From Pedobacter sp. B4-66 (GTDB lineage Bacteria; Bacteroidota; Bacteroidia; Sphingobacteriales; Sphingobacteriaceae), in the NCBI RefSeq assembly GCF_018492665.1, contig NZ_JAFVME010000004.1, positions 1 to 64,000 on the forward strand: 64,000 nucleotides of DNA, read 5' to 3'. The notes under the pieces are model-generated. The model saw only the letters and a list, made by a program, of their open reading frames with translations, had not been told where the DNA came from and did no database searches. Below, piece after piece: positions 52,035 to 61,356 of this stretch (the first letter of the stretch is position 1; every line of letters starts with the position of its first letter). Position numbers and translations under genes: made by a program.

Positions 52035-55000
52035 ATGAAAACCGCTCTACGTTTAGCACTAGTATTTGCTTGTTGCATTTTTACTTTCACCAACGTTTTT
52101 TCGCAACGGGGCAATCTGGTTGGGTACGAAAAAACTTTTAACAAGGCTGATTCACTTGCTTCAAACCAAAATGTAAAAAGTGCACTTTTACTTGTTAATG
52201 ATTTAAACGCTAAAGCAAGAAAAGAAGGAAATACAGTTGCATTAGTTAAGTCGGTTATTTACAGAATACTTTTTCAACATTATCTCGACCCAACGAATCT
52301 TACCAAACTTAACGCAGATTTAAAACAAGATATTCTAGTGGCCAAACAGCCGGAGAAGAGCATACTACAATCATTGCTCGGACAGAGCTATTGGAACTAT
52401 TATCTTCAAAATGCTTACAGAATAAGGAAAAGAACCTCATTAGAGATTGAAAATGGAAACGACATAAAGACCTGGTCAGCAAAAAAAATAATCGATGAGA
52501 CAGTAAATAGCTATATAGCCTCCATCGCCGATGCAGATTTATTGCAGAATACTAAGATTGACATTTTCACTACGCTTCTTGCAGGAGATAGCACAACACG
52601 GTATCTGCGACCTACGCTTTACGATCTTCTGGCTCACCGCACCTTATCTACTTTTAGTAATACTCAGATTGATTTAATTACTCCGCCTATTAATCCAATA
52701 TATTTCAGGACAACCCTATTTTCAGATATCAAAAGTTTTATTGGAGAATCATTACCAACGGGAGATAGTACCTCAACCGAGCAAAAAGCCTTTATAATTT
52801 TTCAAAAGCTTTTACAATTTCACAGTAGCCAAAAGAATATTGCGGCCATGATTGATGTAGACCTTAAGCGAATAAAATTTATTTATCAACGATCCTTAAA
52901 AGAAAGCAAAGACACCGCGTATTTTGATGCACTTCAGCAGCTATCGGGTAAAGCCAGAGAAACTGAAATCTATTCGGATATACTTTATGAGCAAGCACTG
53001 CTCTACAGAAACGGCTACTCAAAAAATGGCGACAATAAATTGAATTTAGTTAATGCCGTTAAACTGGCAGAGGAAGCAATAAGGGCATATCCAAAGAGCA
53101 ATGGTGCTACTAATGCAACTAATTTAATTAAGCAGATTAGAGCAAAATCATTATCGATTAAGCTAAAACAATATGCCCAACCGAATGCGCCAATGCTAAT
53201 TCAGTATAGCTATCAAAACGTTGGTCAGGTATCTCTTAGGTTATATAAAGTCCCTGCAAAACTGACTAATGACATGCCTGATTTTAGAGATGAAACCGAA
53301 TACTTAGGCTTCTTAAAAGCACAAAAAGAAATTAAGTCATGGAACGTTGATCTGCCATCTACTGCCGACTACAAAACCCACAATATAGTTGATAAACTTG
53401 ATGGCTTACCATTAGGAAAGTACTTATTAATTGCTCAAAGTGAAGGCATTCAGGATACACTACCCAATAATATTGTAAGTAATTTTGCATTTTTCAGCGT
53501 ATCCGGAATGCACATTAGCACCCGACTTTTAGGTGGGGATATCCGACAATACGCTGCAGTAAACAGTTCAAGCGGCGAGCCTTTAACAGGAGTAAAAATA
53601 CAGGAGCAAGTAAATCGCTACTCCGATGAAAAGCGTATTCCTACCCCAATTAAAACTGGCAATGATGGCTTTGCTATCTCCAATGAATATATACGAATAA
53701 GTTCTGCCACCGCTACTTTAGATACTGATACGGTTTCTATTGAGACGAACTCTTACTACTATGGAGAAAAGACACCCAATAAGCGAGTAGTGCTTTTTAC
53801 TGATCGCCCAATTTATCGTCCTGGTCAAATTGTATATTATAAGGGATTATTCCTCGAGGAAGTTGACGGCAAAAACAAAATCATACCTAACGAAGATATG
53901 GAAGTTGTTTTCAGCGATGTAAACAACCAAGACATTAAGACTGTTAACTTAAAAACTAACGAATACGGGACCTTTCAGAGTTCATTTGATATTCCGACAG
54001 GAAAATTAAATGGCCAGATGATTATTAGCACAGAATATGGCGCGGTACAGGTACAAGTTGAAGAATACAAAAGGCCTACTTTTCAGGTAATCTTTGACAA
54101 GCCCATTGAGCGATATAAATTTAATGACACAATTGTAGTAAAAGGCAAAGCGATGGCATTTTCTGCCTATACTATTGGAGGCGCTACTGTGAAATATACC
54201 GTTGAGAGTAATGATAACCAAAGAGCTATAGGAATCACAAAAACCAACCCCGACGGCACCTTTAGCATTAAGTTTTTTGCAGCAACCAATGAAGACAAAA
54301 ACCAAGTCATCAATTACAATATAAATGCCGACGTTAGCGACATCAATGGAGAAACAAGATCCGCAGCGACAACCATTTATGTTGGCAAAAAAGATGTTCG
54401 GTTAAATCTGAATCTACCTGAACGAATCTTTTCTAACAACAAAACTGATAGTATTCATTTCAGTATAAACAACCTAAATAATCAACCCATAAAATCATCC
54501 CTTAGGGTACAGTGGTACCAACTTCAATATCCTGGTCGCTTGGCCACCAAAAGCTTTTCTATTGATGCCCCGGAAAAATATACTTTGGGTAAGGAAGAAT
54601 TTATCAAAAACTTCCCAAATGAAGATTATGGTGGCGATAGCAATCCGGCAAACTGGAAGGCTCTTAAAACAACTGTTGATCAGAATGTAAACGCCGAGCT
54701 TGGCGTGGGGGCAATAAGTTTAAATAACAACGATTTGAAGCCTGGATACTATAAAGCTTTGTTTACAGCCAAAAACTCTGATAATGATACCATCAACATA
54801 GAGCAGGTAATTAGAGTCTTTGGCAACTCGCCTGATACTATCCAGACTATGAACGAATGGTTAGTACCAGAAAAGACAACTATAAATCCTCGAGAGAGTG
54901 CGGTATTTAGAGTTGCGGCATTAGCTTCCGGTGCCTCCATATATTATGAAATAAATTATAAGGGAAAAATTAGTGAGAAGGTCTGGATTAAAGGTTCTCC

Positions 55001-58000
55001 CAAACAAAGTATCTTAAATGTAGCGCCCAAACCCAACTACGAAGGCACTTTTGCAGTTCAGTTTACCATGACTCAAAATGGGGTCAGTTATAATTCTCAG
55101 CAGGTTGTAACTGTCGTAAATGAAGCAAAACAGTTAGAAATTAAATTCCTAAGCTTTAGGAACAAGTTGGAACCAGGCGAAAAAGAAACATGGAAATTAA
55201 AAATAAGCAATAAAGCCGGCGAGAAACAAATGGCGGAGCTCGTTGCAACACTATATGACGCGTCACTTGATGAACTTAAACCGATGAGCTGGCAAAGCAT
55301 TTATAACGATTATTACAACTATTATGCCTTCAACTGGAATTCAGGTCTCAATCGGGTAAGCCAGGGTAATGATATGTGGTTCTTACGTACAAATCAATAT
55401 TACGGCGGGATTACAGATCGCAAGTATGAACAACTTAATTTGTTCGGATTTCAATTCAATGAATACGACAAGAGCTACTTTAATAACTTCTTGCAATACG
55501 TTAACCTTAAAAAGATAAATGCCGATCTATTGGAATCTAAAAAACGGATTGCTTTACTGCAAAAGGGAAATTTAATTTATGGGATTGTAAAAGACCACCA
55601 AGGCTTTCCTATCCCAGGTGTGCAGGTTAAGATAGCAGGGAAAAGGATGACCTCAACAGATAAGTACGGCATATATGCGATAAATGCCAAAACAGGTGAG
55701 GTGTTAAATTTCAGTGCCCCAAGCTTTTTCAACTATTCAACAAAGGTTAAAGCCATCAAAAGGATGGATATTTCTTTAAGAGAGGACAAAAAAAATCTGG
55801 AAGAAGTTGTAATTAGAGGCTATCAAAAAAGGACAAGAGAACAAACAACAGGCTCTAGTTTCATTGTATCAGGAAAAGAGGTGCAGGATGTACCTGTTTC
55901 CAATGTAGAACAGCTGCTACAAGGAAAAGTTGCCGGATTAAATATACAGAGCGCCCCTAAAGTGGCCGGACTAAGCAGTAAACTAGCCAACATTGTAACC
56001 CGAACAAATTTCAATGAAAGTGCTTTTTTCTACCCTCAGTTACACACTAACGAATCAGGTGAGATTGATATTGAATTCACCATTCCACAATCTCTTACTC
56101 GCTATAAAATGATGGGGTTTGCGCATACTAAAGACCTCAAAACGGCACGGATTAGTAGAGAATTGATTACTCAAAAACAACTATCCATTTCTGCAAATGC
56201 TCCTCGTTTTTTCCGCGAAGGGGATACCATTTTATTCAGCGCTAAGCTGAACAGCCTATCGGGTAAAAAACTTAAAGGTAAAGCCGCATTGGAGTTATCT
56301 GATGCACTAACAGGAAACATCATACAAATCTTTGCTACTAAAACTAATACCACCCAAAAATTTGACCTGAATGATAAAGGTAGTGAAGCTATTAAATGGA
56401 CTTTAATTATCCCCAGGGGAATAAGTGCTATCGGTTATAAAGTAGTTGCAGAATCGGGGAAATTTAGTGATGGAGAAGAAATGATCATTCCAGTTTTAAC
56501 TAACGCGATTCTGGTTACCGAAACAATGCCCTTAAACGTTCGTGGAAATACCACTAAAACATTTAAGATGGAAAAGCTATTGGAGTCTGGAAAGTCAACT
56601 ACGATGCGAAATCAGGCGCTGACCCTTGAATACACCTCTAACCCGGCATGGTACGCAGTTCAGGCCCTGCCTTATTTAATGGAATACCCATATGAATGTG
56701 CGGAGCAAACTTTCAGTAGGTTTTATGCAAATAGTTTTGCTTCGGGAATAATTAACAGCTCTCCGAGAACAAAGCAAGTGTTTGATCAATGGCAACTTCC
56801 GGAGAGCGATGCATTATCCTCAAATCTTGAAAAAAATCCGGAACTAAAATCAATATTACTTGAAGAAACACCTTGGGTTAGAAATACCAACAATGAGCAA
56901 GAGAGAAAAAAACGCTTGTCTGCATTATTCAATTTAGCGCGCATGAGCAATGAGCTCAAAAGCAATTTTGAAAAGCTGCAAAAAATGCAGTATCCAAATG
57001 GTTCATTCCCATGGTTTAGTGGCATGAGCGAAAACAGGTACATCACCCAGCAGATTGTTTTAGGGATGGCACAACTAAAATTCCTTAAGCTTACTGATGA
57101 ACAAAACTATCCTGAGTTTAACTCCATGCTTAATAAGGCAATTATTTATTTAGATGAGGAGTTCACTAAAGATTATACTGCGAGCCAATCAAAAACTACT
57201 GCCGACTATTTACCGCTGCACTACCTGTATGCACGCAGTTATAGTAAACAGATTAACACCAATATCAACTTCAACAAGGCTTTAGATTATTATCTGAAAA
57301 ACATCTCTAAAGAGTGGCCAAAAATGGGGACTTACCAACAAGGTCTTTCTGCGCTTGTATTACACCGAAATGGAAATCATGCTGAGGCGTTAAAAATAGT
57401 TAACTCATTAAAAGACCGAAGTCAACAAAGTGATGAAATGGGGATGTTCTGGAGCAGCAATACCAGAGGCTGGTGGTGGTATCAGAGTCCTATAGAAACA
57501 CAGGCATTACTAATCGAAGTGTTTAACGAAGTAGCTTCAGACATTAAATCAGTGGAAGAAATGAAAATCTGGTTGCTTAAAAACAAGCAAACAAATGATT
57601 GGAAAACCACTAAAGCAACTACTGCAGCATGCTATGCCCTATTAATGCAAGGCCATAATTTACTAGAAGAAACAGAAGGATCGAAAATTCTAATAGGCGA
57701 TAAATCCTTTGAGCAGTTTGGCATAGCTGAACCAAAGAAAGAAGCTGGCACAGGTTATCAAAAGGTAAGTATTGCCGGCCCTAAGGTTAAGCCTGAAATG
57801 GGCAAAATTGAAATCACAAATAATAACAATTCAATTGCCTGGGGAGGCGTATACTGGCAGTACTTTGAGCAACTGGACAAAATTACACCAAGCGAAACAG
57901 GCGTAAAGATTAAAAAACAATTGTTTTTAAAGCGTCAAACTGCAAATGGTGATCAGCTTGCTCCATTAAATACATCAACCATCTTACAAACAGGAGATTT

Positions 58001-58325
58001 AGTAAAAGTAAGGATAGAGATCAGTGCAGACCGTGACATGGAATACATCCACCTAAAGGACATGCGATCGTCTGGTTTTGAGCCTGTAAATGTAATCTCT
58101 CAATACAAATATCAGGATGGTTTAGGGTATTATGAAAGTACCAAAGATGCCTCAACCAATTTCTTTATGGATTACATGCGTAAAGGGGTTTATGTATTTG
58201 AGTATGAATTAAGGGTAAGTCAGGCAGGGAATTTCTCTAATGGGATAACAACGTTGCAATCTATGTACGCTCCGGAATTTAGTACACATTCAGAAGGTGT
58301 TCGTGTAACAGTAAAACCTTTATAA
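52035..58325 (+). CDS. Alpha-2-macroglobulin family protein with thioester and inserted TonB-plug segment
   Basis: A signal peptide ('ALRLALVFACCIFTFTNVFS') precedes a 2096-residue protein. An N-terminal helical repeat part covers about 25-370. MG2 is at about 585-680 ('TDRPIYRPGQIVYYKGLF'), followed by MG3-like beta domains. At about 1177-1330 there is a carboxypeptidase-regulatory-like module ('YGIVKDHQGFPIPGVQVKI') and a SusC-type plug ('EEVVIRGYQKRTREQTTG', 'SNVEQLLQGKVAGLNIQ'). The A2M domain ('ESGEIDIEFTIPQSLTRYK', about 1340-1430) follows, then the thioester domain with CxEQ as 'YECAEQTF' (Cys1555). Bacterial A2Ms trap proteases in the periplasm. No pbpC lies beside it. Confidence 0.88.
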   Translation: MKTALRLALVFACCIFTFTNVFSQRGNLVGYEKTFNKADSLASNQNVKSALLLVNDLNAKARKEGNTVALVKSVIYRILFQHYLDPTNLTKLNADLKQDILVAKQPEKSILQSLLGQSYWNYYLQNAYRIRKRTSLEIENGNDIKTWSAKKIIDETVNSYIASIADADLLQNTKIDIFTTLLAGDSTTRYLRPTLYDLLAHRTLSTFSNTQIDLITPPINPIYFRTTLFSDIKSFIGESLPTGDSTSTEQKAFIIFQKLLQFHSSQKNIAAMIDVDLKRIKFIYQRSLKESKDTAYFDALQQLSGKARETEIYSDILYEQALLYRNGYSKNGDNKLNLVNAVKLAEEAIRAYPKSNGATNATNLIKQIRAKSLSIKLKQYAQPNAPMLIQYSYQNVGQVSLRLYKVPAKLTNDMPDFRDETEYLGFLKAQKEIKSWNVDLPSTADYKTHNIVDKLDGLPLGKYLLIAQSEGIQDTLPNNIVSNFAFFSVSGMHISTRLLGGDIRQYAAVNSSSGEPLTGVKIQEQVNRYSDEKRIPTPIKTGNDGFAISNEYIRISSATATLDTDTVSIETNSYYYGEKTPNKRVVLFTDRPIYRPGQIVYYKGLFLEEVDGKNKIIPNEDMEVVFSDVNNQDIKTVNLKTNEYGTFQSSFDIPTGKLNGQMIISTEYGAVQVQVEEYKRPTFQVIFDKPIERYKFNDTIVVKGKAMAFSAYTIGGATVKYTVESNDNQRAIGITKTNPDGTFSIKFFAATNEDKNQVINYNINADVSDINGETRSAATTIYVGKKDVRLNLNLPERIFSNNKTDSIHFSINNLNNQPIKSSLRVQWYQLQYPGRLATKSFSIDAPEKYTLGKEEFIKNFPNEDYGGDSNPANWKALKTTVDQNVNAELGVGAISLNNNDLKPGYYKALFTAKNSDNDTINIEQVIRVFGNSPDTIQTMNEWLVPEKTTINPRESAVFRVAALASGASIYYEINYKGKISEKVWIKGSPKQSILNVAPKPNYEGTFAVQFTMTQNGVSYNSQQVVTVVNEAKQLEIKFLSFRNKLEPGEKETWKLKISNKAGEKQMAELVATLYDASLDELKPMSWQSIYNDYYNYYAFNWNSGLNRVSQGNDMWFLRTNQYYGGITDRKYEQLNLFGFQFNEYDKSYFNNFLQYVNLKKINADLLESKKRIALLQKGNLIYGIVKDHQGFPIPGVQVKIAGKRMTSTDKYGIYAINAKTGEVLNFSAPSFFNYSTKVKAIKRMDISLREDKKNLEEVVIRGYQKRTREQTTGSSFIVSGKEVQDVPVSNVEQLLQGKVAGLNIQSAPKVAGLSSKLANIVTRTNFNESAFFYPQLHTNESGEIDIEFTIPQSLTRYKMMGFAHTKDLKTARISRELITQKQLSISANAPRFFREGDTILFSAKLNSLSGKKLKGKAALELSDALTGNIIQIFATKTNTTQKFDLNDKGSEAIKWTLIIPRGISAIGYKVVAESGKFSDGEEMIIPVLTNAILVTETMPLNVRGNTTKTFKMEKLLESGKSTTMRNQALTLEYTSNPAWYAVQALPYLMEYPYECAEQTFSRFYANSFASGIINSSPRTKQVFDQWQLPESDALSSNLEKNPELKSILLEETPWVRNTNNEQERKKRLSALFNLARMSNELKSNFEKLQKMQYPNGSFPWFSGMSENRYITQQIVLGMAQLKFLKLTDEQNYPEFNSMLNKAIIYLDEEFTKDYTASQSKTTADYLPLHYLYARSYSKQINTNINFNKALDYYLKNISKEWPKMGTYQQGLSALVLHRNGNHAEALKIVNSLKDRSQQSDEMGMFWSSNTRGWWWYQSPIETQALLIEVFNEVASDIKSVEEMKIWLLKNKQTNDWKTTKATTAACYALLMQGHNLLEETEGSKILIGDKSFEQFGIAEPKKEAGTGYQKVSIAGPKVKPEMGKIEITNNNNSIAWGGVYWQYFEQLDKITPSETGVKIKKQLFLKRQTANGDQLAPLNTSTILQTGDLVKVRIEISADRDMEYIHLKDMRSSGFEPVNVISQYKYQDGLGYYESTKDASTNFFMDYMRKGVYVFEYELRVSQAGNFSNGITTLQSMYAPEFSTHSEGVRVTVKPL

Positions 58326-58328
58326 TGC

Positions 58329-58336
58329 TAAATTTG
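58329..58336 (+). promoter_or_regulatory. -7 element of the AraC-family gene
   Basis: TAAATTTG ends 6 bases before the ATG at 58343. No TTG at -33. Confidence 0.4.
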
Positions 58337-58342
58337 TAGGAT

Positions 58343-59185
58343 ATGTTATTACCTACTGTTGGCATTGAGCAGATCTTCAACCTCCCTTATACCGGGGAGG
58401 ACTTTAAATTGTTGCGCCATGATCCTATTAATATGCCTCATATTCCTCATGCGCATAAGCACGATTTCTATATGCTGCTAATTATAGAACAAGGTAGCGG
58501 AACGCATACTATAGATTTTAGAGAGCACAGCGTGAGCGAAAAGATGGTATTTTTTCTTGCTCCCGGTCAGGCACATCAATGGGATCTGGCAGAAAATACT
58601 TCCGGCTATCAGTTGATGTTTTCACAAAAGTTCTTGACAGCAGGTAGTCAGCGGTTGCCTTTTTTTAATCTCTCTGCTTACCCGGCTCTTACTCTCGAAA
58701 ACGATCAATACCAAACCTTAACGTTAGAATTTGAGCAGATATTAAAAGAGATGTCTACCACAGCGCAATTCCAAACAGAATTACTGCAAACCAGGCTACA
58801 ACTTGTTCTAATTCTATTAAAAAGATGGTATTCGCACAGTTTTAACCTGCAAGACACAACTACCGACAATCGTCTGATTAACTCCTTCCTTACACTTCTA
58901 GATCAACACTATATGGTGCATAGTGAAGTGTCATTTTATGCCGATGAGCTACATGTTACACCCAATTACCTCAACCAGATTTGCAGAAAGAAATCCGGAA
59001 TAACCACAGGAGACTATATTCGGGAACGTATTTTACTCGAAGCCAAACGAATGCTTACACTGACCAACCTCGACATTAAAGAGATTGCTTACGCTCTTGG
59101 TTTTAATGACACCTCTTATTTCTCCCGATTTTTCAGAAAAAACACCGGAGTTAGTCCGCAAGAATTTCGAAAAACAAATAATTAG
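58343..59185 (+). CDS. AraC-family transcriptional regulator
   Basis: A cupin-type ligand domain (about 15-150) with His residues in 'PHIPHAHKHDFYMLLII' and 'SGTHTIDF' is followed by an AraC HTH domain (about 180-280) with two helix-turn-helices ('ADELHVTPNYLNQICRKK' and 'IKEIAYALGFNDTSYFSRFF'). It is typical of regulators of carbohydrate or xenobiotic genes; the ligand is unknown. A short leader or none is predicted. The ankyrin gene follows after 58 bases. Confidence 0.94.
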   Translation: MLLPTVGIEQIFNLPYTGEDFKLLRHDPINMPHIPHAHKHDFYMLLIIEQGSGTHTIDFREHSVSEKMVFFLAPGQAHQWDLAENTSGYQLMFSQKFLTAGSQRLPFFNLSAYPALTLENDQYQTLTLEFEQILKEMSTTAQFQTELLQTRLQLVLILLKRWYSHSFNLQDTTTDNRLINSFLTLLDQHYMVHSEVSFYADELHVTPNYLNQICRKKSGITTGDYIRERILLEAKRMLTLTNLDIKEIAYALGFNDTSYFSRFFRKNTGVSPQEFRKTNN

Positions 59186-59211
59186 TACCCATATTGAGAT
59201 AATCAGTCCTA

Positions 59212-59240
59212 TTGAGCTGGCTGGTTTAATGTTAAATTTG
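59212..59240 (+). promoter_or_regulatory. Promoter of the ankyrin lipoprotein gene (predicted leaderless start)
   Basis: TTG at 59212-59214, an 18-bp spacer and TAAATTTG at 59233-59240, then CGT and the ATG at 59244. Confidence 0.6.
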
Positions 59241-59243
59241 CGT

Positions 59244-59918
59244 ATGAATTTTCGAATTGCATCAATCATAGTGCTTACTTGCCTTACAATGAATGCTTGT
59301 TCGCAGAATAAAAAAATGGAACAAAGTACCTCAGAAATATTCAGCATTATAGCTGCAAATGATAGCACCAAACTCTCTCAATGGCTATCCAATCACAAAA
59401 ACCTTGAACCCCAAAACAGCAAAGGTGAAACCCCTTTAATGAATGCTACTTATGGTAATAAGGTTTCACTTGCAAAAATGCTGATTGATGCCGGCGCTAA
59501 TGTCAACAAACAGGATAATATGTTAAACAGTCCGTTTTTGTATGCAGGAGCATCGGGTTATCTGGAAATTCTTCAGCTATGCTTAAAAGCTGGAGCTGAT
59601 TACAAGGTATTTAATCGCTACAATGGCACAGCACTAATTCCTGCTTGCGAAAGAGGCCACATTGCAGTAGTTACTGAATTACTTAAAGATAAAAACTATC
59701 CAATTGATCACATCAACAGATTGGGCTGGACGGCCTTACTGGAAGCCGTTATTTTAGGTGATGGAAGTAGTAAATACCAAACAATTGTTCAGCTTCTGGT
59801 AAATGCGGGCTGCGACATTGACATTAAAGATAAAGATGGTGTTGATGCACTAACTCATGCTAAAAACAGAAATTTCAAAGAAATAACAACAATACTTGCC
59901 AAGGCAACTAAAAAATAA
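59244..59918 (+). CDS. Ankyrin-repeat lipoprotein
   Basis: The ATG at 59244 is chosen because it opens a lipoprotein signal ('MNFRIASIIVLTCLTMNACSQ'); the longer open frame upstream (from 59085) runs through the AraC gene. About five ankyrin repeats follow ('KGETPLMNATYGNKVSLAKM', 'LNSPFLYAGASGYLEILQL', 'NGTALIPACERGHIAVVTE', 'LGWTALLEAVILGDGSS', 'DGVDALTHAKNRNFKEITT'). Ankyrins bind proteins; in the periplasm of Bacteroidota the partner is unknown. It is followed after 10 bases by the amidohydrolase gene. Confidence 0.9.
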   Translation: MNFRIASIIVLTCLTMNACSQNKKMEQSTSEIFSIIAANDSTKLSQWLSNHKNLEPQNSKGETPLMNATYGNKVSLAKMLIDAGANVNKQDNMLNSPFLYAGASGYLEILQLCLKAGADYKVFNRYNGTALIPACERGHIAVVTELLKDKNYPIDHINRLGWTALLEAVILGDGSSKYQTIVQLLVNAGCDIDIKDKDGVDALTHAKNRNFKEITTILAKATKK

Positions 59919-59928
59919 TCTTCCCCCA

Positions 59929-61341
59929 ATGAAAAAAGTAATCCTTTCTGTGCTCTTCCTTTTTGCCAGTGCCTCTGTGTTTTCACAAAAAAAAGAAGTC
60001 GATTTAATTATTAAATCTGCAAATATCATTGATGTTAAAACCGGCAAAATAATAACGGGAAAAGCCATAGCCATTAAAGACGGTACAATCGTTACTGTTT
60101 TTAATGAAAAACAGATCAGCGGATATAATTCGAAGCAAATATTGGATGGAAAAGGCAAATACCTGATCCCGGGACTTTGGGATATGCACATGCATTTTGG
60201 TGGCGGCGACTCTTTAATAAATGAGAACAAAAACCTGCTTCCTTTATTTCTAGCATATGGTATCACAACTGTGAGAGATGCTGCTGCTGATATTAGCCCT
60301 AGTGTTTTGCAATGGAGAGATGAACTTGCGGCAGGCAAGTTACTAGGCCCTCGCATTTTTACTTCAGGCCCTAAATTGGAAGGCTACAAATCTGTTTGGA
60401 AAGGAGACATTGAGGTGGGCAACACCAAAGAAATAGAACTGGCATTAGATTCTCTGCAAAAAATGCATGTTGATTTTGTTAAAATCACAGACAATACATT
60501 AAAACCTGATCTCTTTTTAGAAGCAATAAGACTAGCCCGCAAGCGTGGATACAAAGTATCTGCACACATTCCAAGTGCTTTAACTATGGAACAAATTGCA
60601 CACGCAGGACTGAGCTCAGTTGAACATTTAGGTTATGCACTTAAAGCCGGTTCGAAAGTTGAAAAAGAGATTTCGGATGAAGTAGCCGCAGGAACTTTAA
60701 GAGGTAAAGCGTTTAACCAAAAAGTAATGCAAACTTTTGATGAAACAGCTGCACTTGCTGCCTACAGGAACATGGCCAAGCATGGCATGTACCTTACACC
60801 AACCCTATCGCTAAATTATATACTTACCTATTTTGAGAAAGACAATCATAAAAATGACAGTTACTTGCAATACATTGGTAAAGGTTTGCAAAAAACTTAT
60901 GAAGGTCGTGTAAAAAGAGTGGAACAGGATGATGCAGAAGCCATTGCTTTTAGACATGAATTATTCGAAAAAACAGTAACTACGCTCCCTCTTTTACAAA
61001 AAGCAGGAGTTAAGATATTAGCAGGAACAGATGCGGGATACTTAAATTCTTATGCATATCCGGGTATTGGCTTACATACAGAACTGGAGCTTTTGGTTAA
61101 ATACGGTTTAACTCCGTTACAGGCTTTACAAGCCTCAGTGGTAAATTCTCCTGAGTTTCTTGGCAAAAAAGAATATGGCAGCATTGCCCCAGGTAAAAGA
61201 GCAGACATATTACTATTGGATGAAAACCCTTTGAAAAACATAAGTGCTACTCAAAAGATTTTCATCGTGATTACTGCAGGTAAGGTACTCAACAGAAGTA
61301 CTCTTAACAGTATGCTTGAGGAGGTTAAGAATTCGCAATAA
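59929..61341 (+). CDS. Exported amidohydrolase-superfamily enzyme
   Basis: A signal peptide ('VILSVLFLFASASVFSQ') precedes a 450-residue amidohydrolase. Metal ligands are visible: 'DMHMHFGG' (HxH), the Lys in 'DFVKITD' (carbamylated in this family), 'SAHIPSALT', 'VEHLGYAL' and the Asp in 'ILAGTDAGY'. Such imidazolonepropionase/prolidase-like enzymes cleave C-N bonds in dipeptides or cyclic amides. The substrate is unknown. The ATG at 59929 is chosen over an earlier in-frame ATG inside the ankyrin gene. It ends in a hairpin. Confidence 0.9.
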   Translation: MKKVILSVLFLFASASVFSQKKEVDLIIKSANIIDVKTGKIITGKAIAIKDGTIVTVFNEKQISGYNSKQILDGKGKYLIPGLWDMHMHFGGGDSLINENKNLLPLFLAYGITTVRDAAADISPSVLQWRDELAAGKLLGPRIFTSGPKLEGYKSVWKGDIEVGNTKEIELALDSLQKMHVDFVKITDNTLKPDLFLEAIRLARKRGYKVSAHIPSALTMEQIAHAGLSSVEHLGYALKAGSKVEKEISDEVAAGTLRGKAFNQKVMQTFDETAALAAYRNMAKHGMYLTPTLSLNYILTYFEKDNHKNDSYLQYIGKGLQKTYEGRVKRVEQDDAEAIAFRHELFEKTVTTLPLLQKAGVKILAGTDAGYLNSYAYPGIGLHTELELLVKYGLTPLQALQASVVNSPEFLGKKEYGSIAPGKRADILLLDENPLKNISATQKIFIVITAGKVLNRSTLNSMLEEVKNSQ

Positions 61342-61356
61342 CCTCCTTAAACAATT
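61319..61356 (+). terminator. Hairpin over the amidohydrolase stop
   Basis: A 9-bp stem (61319-61327 with 61339-61347) includes the TAA stop and is followed by a T-rich stretch. It separates the convergent amidohydrolase and SMP-30-like genes. Confidence 0.6.

Noticed and set aside
52035..58325. TonB-dependent receptor
   Set aside because: The plug-like segment is embedded in an alpha-2-macroglobulin with MG2 and thioester domains and there is no beta-barrel.
59085..59243. The longer start of the ankyrin gene at 59085
   Set aside because: The region is coding for the AraC protein, and the lipoprotein signal starts only at 59244.
59850..60356. A 168-residue minus-strand frame under the amidohydrolase
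   Set aside because: It is antisense to a clear enzyme with catalytic motifs; no promoter or family supports it.
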